Shown here in pieces: positions 1 to 6,640 of a DNA stretch of 10,914 bases. Both the position numbers and the translations under genes were made by a program. The stretch's first letter is position 1; every line of letters begins with the position of its first letter. Origin of the DNA: Prochlorococcus sp. AG-409-A19 (GTDB taxonomy: Bacteria; Cyanobacteriota; Cyanobacteriia; PCC-6307; Cyanobiaceae); the NCBI GenBank assembly GCA_003216155.1, contig QCJH01000022.1, forward strand, positions 1 through 10,914, in the 5' to 3' direction. The notes under the pieces were generated by a model. The model was not told the DNA's origin, searched no databases, and was given only the letters and a program-made list of their open reading frames with translations.

Positions 1-482
1 AGGTTTTTAGAACGTATCGCGGCCCGAGATCCTATGGCTGCGCGAAAGCGACTGCCATCTACCATTCTTATGGCTTCTGCTGTTGAATTAGTTGGCAACT
101 GAAGGGCATTGGGTAAATATTTAGCTAGCCATCTGCTGCATTGGGCTAGGGCTTGGGGATGAGAGAGTACTTCGGAGATTTCATTAAGACTTCCACTGCC
201 AATCAAGGCATGCTGAATAGGCAAGACTAGGGCTCTTCGGATGCATATTTCTGGATGAGCCCAGAGTGCATCCAAGCTAGAAGTTACTCCTCCCTCTACA
301 GAATTTTCTATGGGAATTACTGCAGCCTCACAGGCCCCATTCGCAGCATGCTCAACAACTGAGCGCAATCCCCTGCATGGGACCAATTCAAAATTGGTAA
401 GTTTTTCTAGTTCTGCTAGTGCAATAGCAGCTTGCTCAGCATATGTTCCTTCTGGACCTAGGAAGGCTAATCGGTTAGGCAT
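1..482 (-). CDS. pheA: Prephenate dehydratase, 5' part only (runs off left edge)
   Basis: Prephenate dehydratase converts prephenate to phenylpyruvate, the committed step to phenylalanine, in the cytosol. About 160 N-terminal residues are visible. They carry the family signatures LGPEGTYAEQ (residues 8-17), PIENSVEGGV (57-66), SHPQALAQC (107-115) and STAEA (133-137), which together form the periplasmic-binding-protein-like catalytic fold. The conserved TRF motif and the C-terminal ACT domain that binds phenylalanine for feedback inhibition would lie beyond the edge and cannot be checked. The sequence begins directly with the PDT domain, so there is no N-terminal chorismate mutase fusion; this is the monofunctional type usual in cyanobacteria. 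The ATG at 482 is the only good start, since an in-frame TGA lies 33 bases upstream with no ATG or GTG between. The start is only 32 bp from the divergent DUF1997 gene. Identification is firm; completeness is unknown. Confidence 0.95.
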   Translation of the reverse strand, partial: MPNRLAFLGPEGTYAEQAAIALAELEKLTNFELVPCRGLRSVVEHAANGACEAAVIPIENSVEGGVTSSLDALWAHPEICIRRALVLPIQHALIGSGSLNEISEVLSHPQALAQCSRWLAKYLPNALQLPTNSTAEAIRMVDGSRFRAAIGSRAAIRSKN

Positions 483-514
483 CAGGAATTCAGAACAGGC
501 TTTTAGATAAGATC

Positions 515-1072
515 ATGACGCTTAATACGCCACGGATGTCTCTGGCCTTTCGAGCCAGTCAGAAATTGAATTTGCCGGTAAGTCGCAATGTTGAGCGTCT
601 GCCGGAATATTTGCTTGAGCAAGAAAGAGTTGTTGGGGCAATGTTGGATCCCAAGAAACTCACGCTTCTTGGGCCAGGTAGTTTTCGATACACAGTAACT
701 AGCCTGAAGGTTTTTCAGTTGCAAGTCAATCCTGTGGTTTCTATAGGCGTGATTAATTCTGAAGGAAGATTAAAAATGCAGGCTACTGATAGTGAATTAA
801 AAGGCTTAGGAATTGTGGATGACTTTCAGTTATCCCTTGATGCAACATTGGAAGCAACTTTGAATGGCCTTGAAGGGGAAGCTAATCTCTCAGTAAGTGT
901 TAGTCAGCCGCCACTTTTAAAACTTATTCCAGCTCATGTACTTGAGAGCACAGGGCATTCAATTCTTAACGGTATTCTTTTAGGCATTAAATCTAGAGTG
1001 AGCAGCCAACTTATTAAGGATTTTACTGAATGGTGTGATCAATCCAATAATGAATCTGGTCTGAGAACCTAA
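515..1072 (+). CDS. DUF1997 family protein of unknown function
   Basis: A 185-residue protein that I recognise as the DUF1997 family, found in cyanobacteria and plastid-bearing plants; no biochemical function is established to my knowledge. What is seen: a soluble protein without signal peptide or membrane segment, an N-terminal [12 protein letters not shown] stretch, a [13 protein letters not shown] segment (about 32-44), a middle of alternating beta-like strands ([23 protein letters not shown]), and a C-terminal segment [17 protein letters not shown] (about 138-154). The beta-rich pattern resembles small lipid- or ligand-binding folds, but that is only an impression. Two in-frame starts are possible, ATG 515 and ATG 536 (Met8); neither has a Shine-Dalgarno sequence. 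The 536 start would put the conserved SLAFRASQ block at the N-terminus and is a reasonable alternative. The stop TAA interlocks with the rnhB stop on the other strand. Confidence 0.8.
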   Translation: MTLNTPRMSLAFRASQKLNLPVSRNVERLPEYLLEQERVVGAMLDPKKLTLLGPGSFRYTVTSLKVFQLQVNPVVSIGVINSEGRLKMQATDSELKGLGIVDDFQLSLDATLEATLNGLEGEANLSVSVSQPPLLKLIPAHVLESTGHSILNGILLGIKSRVSSQLIKDFTEWCDQSNNESGLRT

Positions 1073-1659
1073 GCATTAAAAATATTTTTAAGGAACGTTT
1101 GCCTATGAAGTTTGCTTGCTCCAATTGCCAGTAAGGCTTTGCGATGAAAAGATGTTCCATAGCCAACATGATTTTCAAGCCCATATCCTTGAAACTTGTT
1201 AGACAGTCGCTTTATTAGGGCATCTCTAGCTTCTTTCGCGAGAATACTTGCTGCAGAAATTGCTGCACATTTCTTATCGCCTTTAACTAATGTTTGCTGG
1301 GGTCCTTCCCAAATCCTTATTGGTAGAACTCCATCAACAATTACAAGTGAAAAGGGATCTCTAAGTCTTTGCAATGCTCTTAACATTGCTGTTTCTGTAG
1401 CCAAACGAATACCTAAATCATCTATTTCTTTTGCTGAGGCTTGTCCAAGCCCCCAATCCGAGGAAAAGGCTTTTATCAGGGGGACAAGTTCACCTCTACG
1501 TTTGTTAGATAGGGCTTTGCTATCAGTAAGTCCCTTGGCGATTAACTTTTTTGTGGCTGATTGGTTTAGAACAACTGCGCCAGCGAATACTGGACCAAAT
1601 AAGCTTCCTCTTCCGACTTCATCAACCCCAACGATAATTTTCTTTTTTGATGGGCCCAT
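1069..1659 (-). CDS. rnhB: Ribonuclease HII
   Basis: RNase HII cleaves the RNA strand of RNA:DNA hybrids and starts removal of single ribonucleotides from DNA. The 196-residue protein matches the normal family length. Visible motifs are VGVDEVGRG (10-18, acidic residues D13 and E14), VIVDG (D109), KGDKK (D128) and [14 protein letters not shown] (133-146); the acidic residues D13, E14, D109 and D128 probably form the metal-binding DEDD set. [12 protein letters not shown] (158-169) is the usual C-terminal signature. The first motif reads GRGSLFGPV where GRGPLAGPV is common, a modest variation. The gene follows rne with a one-base TGATG overlap, so it is very probably co-transcribed and translationally coupled; the ATG at 1659 is fixed by that overlap. 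Its 3' end overlaps the convergent DUF1997 gene by 4 bp, leaving no room for its own terminator. Confidence 0.95.
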   Translation of the reverse strand: MGPSKKKIIVGVDEVGRGSLFGPVFAGAVVLNQSATKKLIAKGLTDSKALSNKRRGELVPLIKAFSSDWGLGQASAKEIDDLGIRLATETAMLRALQRLRDPFSLVIVDGVLPIRIWEGPQQTLVKGDKKCAAISAASILAKEARDALIKRLSNKFQGYGLENHVGYGTSFHRKALLAIGASKLHRQTFLKNIFNA

Positions 1660-3584
1660 CAGCTAATGGCTGAAGAGCGTCTGCGACGGCGTCGAGGATC
1701 TTCAGGCTCTGTTTGTGTTTGTGTTTGGGTTGATGAATCATTACTTATAGTAAGGGAGGTTAAAGGTTCGGTTGTTTCGTCTTGAATGATTTCCGAACTT
1801 AGATCAGAGGGCTTTGTTACGCCAGTCGAATTTGGGAGCTCTATTTGCTCACCTACATAGGAAGTATTGTCATTCCTTGAAGTAGTGCGATTTGCTCCTT
1901 TCCCTCTTCTGCGACGACGTCCTGAATTGGTTGCAATTTGTTGTCGTGCTTCTTCTAATACGTTTTCGGCGTCGTCATCTTCGCGAACTACTCTGACTAA
2001 AAGATTCTCTTGATTAGTAGTTTGGTCTAATAAAAGAATTGGATTTAAGCCTAACCAACTAAAAACTTCCTCTTGTTCTGGAGTTATGGGTATGGCTACT
2101 AGTTCTGGTTCTTGTTTGAGGCCGGAGACTTCATTTGAAGCTGTATCTTCTTGGGTTTCAGATGAATTTGAAGCAGTATCAATTACATTGGAAAGATCTG
2201 AGTTGATTGCTCCTGGGCTGAGTTCATTTCCCTGACGGTTTCGCGCTCCTTTACGCTTTTTATTGGTAATGCTTTCTTCATTCCCCTGAACGTCAATCTT
2301 GGTAGATGTATTAGTAACTGATCTGACCAAGCCTGTTGCAGTAGCAAGTGGTTGTAGCAAATCCTTGCCAGGGAGCATGGCTACATGACCTAGTGCGCAG
2401 CAGCTGGGACAGGGTCTGCCAAATAATTCATAGATGTTTTGCCCTTGTCTTTTTCGTGTTAACTCTAAAAGCCCTAACTCGGTTAGTTGTGCAATTTGAG
2501 GTCTGGCAGAGTCATTTAAAACAGCTGCTGTGAAATGTTCAAGTAGTTGTAATTGATCTCGCCGTGACTCCATATCGATGAAGTCGATAATTATGACCCC
2601 TCCAATGTTTCGAAGCTTGAGTTGACGTGCGATTTCTATTGCCGCCTCACAATTGGTCCAAAGCACTGTTTCTCTTGCATTTGCTGACCTGGTAAAGGAA
2701 CCTGAATTGACATCAATGACAGTCAAAGCCTCAGTGGGCTCAATAATTACGTAACCGCCGGAAGGCAAGTCGACTCTTGGTTGCAGAGCATCGTGAATTG
2801 CCTTGTTAACACGGTAATGCTCAAGTAGCTCGGTATATTCTGAATGTGCTTCTACTTGTATATCTGGTCCATCTTGAGCCAGGAAACCTTTGATGCGTTC
2901 AACGGCGTTGTGATCATCTACAACTACTCGATTCAGGTTGGGGCCAATATGATCACGCAGAACTCTATGAATAAAATCTTCGTCTCTATTTAGAAGAACT
3001 GGGGGGGTTGCAGTATCTGCAGCTTGCTGAATGGCTTCCCATTGTTTAAGTAAGGCTTCTAAGTCGTCGATTAAGAGCTCTTCGTTAATTCCATCTGCTT
3101 CTGTCCTAATTAAGAGTCCTGCGCCTGGAGGTTTAACTAGAACCCCTAAGGCTCTGAGGCGATTACGCTCGCCTTCTGCATTTATTCGACGTGAGATATT
3201 TACGCCTTGACCATGTGGTTGTAATACGAGATACCTTCCTGGTAGGGCAAGATTGCCTGTAAGACGAGGGCCTTTGGTCCCTGTCGGCTCTTTCATGACT
3301 TGAACCAAAACCTTTTGGCGAGGCTCAAGTAGTTCAGTAATGGCTGCAGCACCTTTTTTGAGCCGCAGCGGGCCTAGGTCTGTTACATGGATGAATCCAT
3401 TTTTCTCACTTTCTCCAATGTTGACGAATGCAGCATCTATCCCAGGGAGGACATTTTCTACTGTGCCTAGATAGACATCTCCAATTTGGTATCGACCTTG
3501 GGCGACGATTAATTCATCTACTCGCTCATCAGTGAGCAACGCTGCGATGCGCAACTGCTCCGCGATGACAATTTGTTGTGGCAT
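1659..3584 (-). CDS. rne: Ribonuclease E/G, compact cyanobacterial form
   Basis: RNase E is the main endonuclease for mRNA decay and for maturation of several stable RNAs. The 641-residue protein has an S1 RNA-binding domain (about 35-118, starting [20 protein letters not shown]), a catalytic DNase I-like region with [10 protein letters not shown] (D291) and IIIDFIDM (D334), the two aspartates that hold Mg2+, and a Zn-link CPSC (C392, C395). The E. coli scaffold half is absent. Instead there is a low-complexity tail of about 240 residues with RRRRRGKG (556-563), a TQTQTQT run (620-626) and a terminal RRRRRRSSA (631-639). In cyanobacteria this nonapeptide is known to recruit polynucleotide phosphorylase, so a degradosome-type contact is expected. 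The ATG at 3584 gives the standard [16 protein letters not shown] start. It heads an rne-rnhB operon and is preceded by an unusual GC-rich leader region. Identification is firm. Confidence 0.96.
   Translation of the reverse strand: MPQQIVIAEQLRIAALLTDERVDELIVAQGRYQIGDVYLGTVENVLPGIDAAFVNIGESEKNGFIHVTDLGPLRLKKGAAAITELLEPRQKVLVQVMKEPTGTKGPRLTGNLALPGRYLVLQPHGQGVNISRRINAEGERNRLRALGVLVKPPGAGLLIRTEADGINEELLIDDLEALLKQWEAIQQAADTATPPVLLNRDEDFIHRVLRDHIGPNLNRVVVDDHNAVERIKGFLAQDGPDIQVEAHSEYTELLEHYRVNKAIHDALQPRVDLPSGGYVIIEPTEALTVIDVNSGSFTRSANARETVLWTNCEAAIEIARQLKLRNIGGVIIIDFIDMESRRDQLQLLEHFTAAVLNDSARPQIAQLTELGLLELTRKRQGQNIYELFGRPCPSCCALGHVAMLPGKDLLQPLATATGLVRSVTNTSTKIDVQGNEESITNKKRKGARNRQGNELSPGAINSDLSNVIDTASNSSETQEDTASNEVSGLKQEPELVAIPITPEQEEVFSWLGLNPILLLDQTTNQENLLVRVVREDDDAENVLEEARQQIATNSGRRRRRGKGANRTTSRNDNTSYVGEQIELPNSTGVTKPSDLSSEIIQDETTEPLTSLTISNDSSTQTQTQTEPEDPRRRRRRSSAIS
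1711..1729. repeat. Short tandem repeat coding for TQTQTQ in the RNase E tail
   Basis: On the plus strand a 6-base unit gtttgt occurs twice and then as gtttgg, equal to CAAACA/CCAAAC units on the coding strand. It encodes alternating Thr-Gln near the C-terminus of RNase E, just before the EPEDP and arginine-rich end. Because the unit is six bases, copy-number changes would keep the frame. This is in the poorly conserved spacer of the protein. Confidence 0.6.
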
Positions 3585-3592
3585 AGAACAGA

Positions 3593-3606
3593 AGAGCTAA
3601 AGCTCT
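3593..3606 (-). promoter_or_regulatory. Small hairpin just upstream of the rne start codon
   Basis: On the minus strand AGAGCT-TT-AGCTCT is a perfect 6-base inverted repeat (in practice a 5-bp stem with a UUUA loop) ending 8 nt before the rne ATG. There is no Shine-Dalgarno sequence, so in the mRNA this stem would cover the ribosome landing zone. A role in rne translational control is inferred, not shown. Confidence 0.35.
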
Positions 3607-3618
3607 GCTTGGCTAATA

Positions 3619-3628
3619 ATTGATCAAT
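3619..3628. promoter_or_regulatory. 10-bp palindrome ATTGATCAAT upstream of rne
   Basis: A perfect palindrome lies about 35 bp before the rne start. On the minus strand it runs into AATTATTAG, which could serve as a -10-like element and would give a leader of roughly 20 nt. It might be an operator, but a 10-bp AT-rich palindrome can occur by chance. Confidence 0.2.
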
Positions 3629-3853
3629 GGCCTGCAGGCGCATTGCGTCGGCCGTGAAACTATTTGATGGCCAGAGGCCTTGGAAGAAATAGACGGAGTC
3701 TGAGCTCCTATGAGAAATGCGGCTTACTTATCCGGAGCTGACCTACCGGAATTAACGAGCGGCAAAGGACCTCGCTTTCCTCAGAATTGGGGGTAAGAAG
3801 GCCTGGACGAGCAAGTGGCAGAAGCTGCCCTGAATTTGTCGTCTTGTTTGACC

Positions 3854-6541
3854 CTAGCACTCAAGCAACTTGAGTTCATTGCGTTTGACGTTAGATATTC
3901 TAAGTGGCTTACAAAGTTCTTCAGAGATCCAAGATCTCACTTGCAGTGGTTTTATGCTTCTTCCCATAGAGTCGATTGTGGTTTCCAGCTCAAGATGAGC
4001 ATGAGCCGTGCCTGATGGCAATAAATCCTTGTTCTCGCTTTTTGGTTGTTTTAGGGAAAGACTTTTCATTTGTGATTTGAAATCACGTCTTCTAGTTCGA
4101 CCCTTTTTATCAGTATCTTCCCAAATAAGTTGAGGTGAATCTATTAATGTATTGATTACTTCTTCCCATTTGTTATTAATAAGGTTGGGGGGAGATTGAA
4201 CAGAAAGATCAAAGCTCCAGACCGCTGAATTTAATTGTTTTGCAAGGCTTACATCATTTACTGGAACTTCATGAGCGGTTAGTAATTTGATTCCGTCTGG
4301 CAATTCTTTTTGGAGACATAATAGAACGCTATTGGCTTCAACTATTTGTGTAAATTCCAGGTCCATCCACTCTCCAAGAGCTTCAACTCCCAGAGGAAGT
4401 GCTAATGCAATTTGTATACGAGGTAGAGGGTGAAATCCCGCCGTAAAGCTAATTGGAAGATTGCTTCTCCTTAGAGAACGTTCTAGTAGTCTCATTACAT
4501 CTAAATGCCCTAACAAAGAAATAGGTATAGTTTTTGAGAACTTTAATCTGATTCTGCATGCTTTATTGCTTTTGGGAGCTTGATAAGCTTTTCTGGTTGG
4601 AATCAAGGGCGCCTTCTCAATAACATTATGTCCCAACTCAGGCCCACATACTCCGCATTTGCTGCAACCATTAAAAGAACAATCAGGAACAATATTTTGA
4701 TTTAGTGCTTTTCTCAGATCCTCTGCAAGCCAGGATTTTTCTACGCCGCTGTCAATATGATCCCAAGGAAGTGGTTTAGAACAAAATTTCATGAGTTCTT
4801 CTGTCGAAAGTGTTTCGATTGAATGCCAGTTTCCAATCTCAAGTTTCCTATATTGTTTTTTTAGCCCTGCCAAAGAAATTGCCTTCTCCCAAGCTTGATG
4901 TGTTTTGTCTGTTTTCTCAAACCAGGCATCCATTCCAGCGCCTAAATGCCAAGCATTGGCAATCACTTCTGACACTTTTCTATCACCTCGTCCAATGAAA
5001 TCTTCTATTGCGGAAATCCTTGTATCAGTGAAATTTGCCTTGATACCTTTTAAAGAACGGAAGGATTCTTTAAGGATTTTTTGTCTACGTTCGAATTCAT
5101 TTGAAGATACGCTATGCCACTGAAAGGGAGTGTGAGGTTTTGGAGTGAAGTTGCTTATAGTTAAGTTGAGAAAAAGCTTGCCAAGATCTAGACATTTTTC
5201 CTGAAGCATTTGACATGTATTTGCTATCCCTAAAACATCAGCATCTGTTTCTCCTGGCAACCCAATCATGAAATAGAGCTTTATTCTCCTATAGCCGTGT
5301 TCCATGGCTTTTCGGATGCCCTTTATAAGGTCTTCATCTGTGAGATCTTTGTTAACTATGTCGCGGAGTTTTTGGGTTCCTGCCTCAGGCGCAAAAGTTA
5401 GTCCTGCTTGGCGAGTACCTCCAAGAATGTGGGCAATTTCGTCACTGAATCGGTCTATCCGTTGACTGGGGAGTTGAAGAGTAATGTTTTTATCCGAAAG
5501 ACGGTTTTTAAGTTCGATGCCTATAGCAGGTAAGGCTAGATAATCACTACAGCTAAGTGATAAAAGGGAAAAATCACTATATCCAGTCTTTTTCATCCCT
5601 GTTTCAACAGCTTCTATAACTGCTTCTGGATTGACATCTCTTGCAGGACGAGTAATCATGCCTGGTTGACAGAAACGACAACCTCGTGTGCAACCTCTAC
5701 GAATTTCTACGGTAAGTCTGTCATGGACAGTTTCAATATTAGGGACTAACCCCATCCCATAATGAGGCATTGGTGTGGCCACACGCCTTATTAAACGTTT
5801 TGGAAGAGTGCTATTTTTAGGACCTATTGTTATTTGATCAGCTTGAAGGTTGTATAGAGAAGGTACATAAATTCCTGGAATATAAGAGAGATCCTTTAGT
5901 AAGGATGAACGATTCAATCCAGCAGTTTTTCCTTCGGCCAGGACCAGGCCTATTTCAGGCAATAATTCTTCTCCATCACCAAGCGCAAAAAAATCAAAAA
6001 AGGCTGCAAAAGGCTCTGGATTGCTTGTTGCAGTTGGACCACCTGCAAATATCAAAGGAGGAGAGTTCGGGTCATTAAGAGGTAAATCTCCACGAGCTGA
6101 AGAATATATATTTAATCCCGCCAGATCTAGCATCTCAAGGATATTAGTGGCGCCTAATTCATAACTAAGGCTGAATCCAAGAATGTCAAATGCGATAAGA
6201 GGTCTTCGACTCTCAACTGCAAATAAAGGTTGCGACATCTCTCGCAATTTTCGGGCGAAGTCTGGCGCGGGTAAATATGCTCGATCACATATTTGACCTG
6301 GAATCTTATTTAGAATTGAATAAAGAATTATGTGGCCCAGATTGCTGGAACCAATTTCATAGAGCTCAGGGTATGACAATGTCCAAAGAACTTTCCCTGA
6401 TTCCCATTCGTGTTTCTCAACACCTAGTTCGTGCCCCATATAGCGAGCAGGCTTGCTGATTGAGTCGTCTATTAATTGATCGAATTCAACTGGTTTGAGG
6501 CTCTTAGAGCGGGCGGAGTCATTGGTGACGTAGGCGTTCAC
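3854..6541 (-). CDS. Fused radical SAM protein: TIGR03960-type B12-binding radical SAM plus DUF2344 (TIGR03936) domain
   Basis: An 895-residue cytosolic iron-sulphur enzyme of unknown substrate. Order of parts: an N-terminal region resembling the B12-binding domain (about 50-205, with PELYEIGSSNLGH and FAGGPTATSNPEPFAAFFD); a radical SAM domain with RRGCTRGCRFCQPG, cysteines C284, C288 and C291 binding the 4Fe-4S cluster (core about 275-500, including FAPEAGTQ and KLYFMIGLPGET); a second cysteine group C621-x4-C626-x2-C629-x2-C632 that may hold another cluster or metal; and a C-terminal DUF2344 domain (about 662-890, with GHLDVMRLLERSLRRS and FTAGFHPLPRI). In many bacteria the two halves are separate adjacent genes; here they are one chain. 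The start is GTG at 6541, because an in-frame TAA lies 24 bases upstream and conserved sequence begins soon after. It is followed by rne on the same strand. Family assignment is good; function is unknown. Confidence 0.88.
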   Translation of the reverse strand: MNAYVTNDSARSKSLKPVEFDQLIDDSISKPARYMGHELGVEKHEWESGKVLWTLSYPELYEIGSSNLGHIILYSILNKIPGQICDRAYLPAPDFARKLREMSQPLFAVESRRPLIAFDILGFSLSYELGATNILEMLDLAGLNIYSSARGDLPLNDPNSPPLIFAGGPTATSNPEPFAAFFDFFALGDGEELLPEIGLVLAEGKTAGLNRSSLLKDLSYIPGIYVPSLYNLQADQITIGPKNSTLPKRLIRRVATPMPHYGMGLVPNIETVHDRLTVEIRRGCTRGCRFCQPGMITRPARDVNPEAVIEAVETGMKKTGYSDFSLLSLSCSDYLALPAIGIELKNRLSDKNITLQLPSQRIDRFSDEIAHILGGTRQAGLTFAPEAGTQKLRDIVNKDLTDEDLIKGIRKAMEHGYRRIKLYFMIGLPGETDADVLGIANTCQMLQEKCLDLGKLFLNLTISNFTPKPHTPFQWHSVSSNEFERRQKILKESFRSLKGIKANFTDTRISAIEDFIGRGDRKVSEVIANAWHLGAGMDAWFEKTDKTHQAWEKAISLAGLKKQYRKLEIGNWHSIETLSTEELMKFCSKPLPWDHIDSGVEKSWLAEDLRKALNQNIVPDCSFNGCSKCGVCGPELGHNVIEKAPLIPTRKAYQAPKSNKACRIRLKFSKTIPISLLGHLDVMRLLERSLRRSNLPISFTAGFHPLPRIQIALALPLGVEALGEWMDLEFTQIVEANSVLLCLQKELPDGIKLLTAHEVPVNDVSLAKQLNSAVWSFDLSVQSPPNLINNKWEEVINTLIDSPQLIWEDTDKKGRTRRRDFKSQMKSLSLKQPKSENKDLLPSGTAHAHLELETTIDSMGRSIKPLQVRSWISEELCKPLRISNVKRNELKLLEC

Positions 6542-6584
6542 AAGAGGCCTGCATTTGAGTCTTTACTAATCGTATGGAGAACTT

Positions 6585-6604
6585 GCCCCAAATAGGGGGC
6601 TTTT
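6585..6604 (+). terminator. Terminator-like hairpin in the dapL leader
   Basis: On the plus strand GCCCC-AAATAG-GGGGC forms a perfect 5-bp all-GC stem with a 6-nt loop, followed directly by TTTT. It lies about 37-56 nt before the dapL start in a divergent region, where no upstream plus-strand gene needs terminating. It could be an attenuator of dapL, a stop for antisense transcription from the plus strand, or chance; the U-run is short. Confidence 0.4.
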
Positions 6605-6612
6605 CGTAGCAG

Positions 6613-6639
6613 GATGCTTTGAAACCTTGCAAAAGCATC
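6613..6639. repeat. 8-bp inverted repeat abutting the dapL start codon
   Basis: GATGCTTT (6613-6620) and AAAGCATC (6632-6639) are perfect inverted copies separated by 11 bases, and the right arm ends one base before the GTG start at 6641. As RNA it would be an 8-bp stem over the ribosome-binding area; as DNA it could be an operator. No Shine-Dalgarno sequence is present here. Confidence 0.4.
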
Positions 6640-6640
6640 A

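Larger units (their letters stand above)
3585..3853. other. Intergenic leader/control region in front of rne, GC-rich
   Basis: No protein gene is supported here. It lies between the end of the upstream radical SAM gene and the rne start, both on the minus strand, so it should hold the rne promoter and 5' untranslated region. I counted 113 G or C in the 210 bases 3631-3840 (54 percent), against 60 of 180 (33 percent) in the neighbouring coding stretch 4021-4200. Read on the minus strand it contains several short potential hairpins, for example GGAG-CTCAGA-CTCC, GGCC-TCT-GGCC and GGCAG-CTT-CTGCC, and ends in a small hairpin beside the rne start. I looked for tmRNA, RNase P, SRP and 6S signatures and did not find convincing ones. 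A structured regulatory leader or a small RNA are both possible. Confidence 0.5.

Noticed and set aside
1196..1666. 156-codon open frame on the plus strand opposite rnhB
   Set aside because: It lies wholly antisense to a clear RNase HII gene, its product has no recognisable domain, and its composition fits a complement-frame shadow of the real gene.
3667..3741. 24-codon plus-strand ORF beginning MARGLGRNRR
   Set aside because: Very short, no ribosome-binding site, antisense to the likely rne leader, and no supporting context.
3740..3775. Resemblance on the minus strand to SRP RNA (GGTCAGCTCCGGA) and to the RNase P element GAGGAAAG
   Set aside because: The SRP GGAAG tetraloop and its flanking helices are missing, and no other RNase P conserved blocks occur; the gap is too short for RNase P RNA.
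3750..3853. In-frame continuation of the radical SAM gene past its stop for about 34 codons on the minus strand
   Set aside because: The DUF2344 domain already ends naturally before the stop at 3854, and the extension has no recognisable conserved sequence; chance openness in GC-rich DNA is enough.
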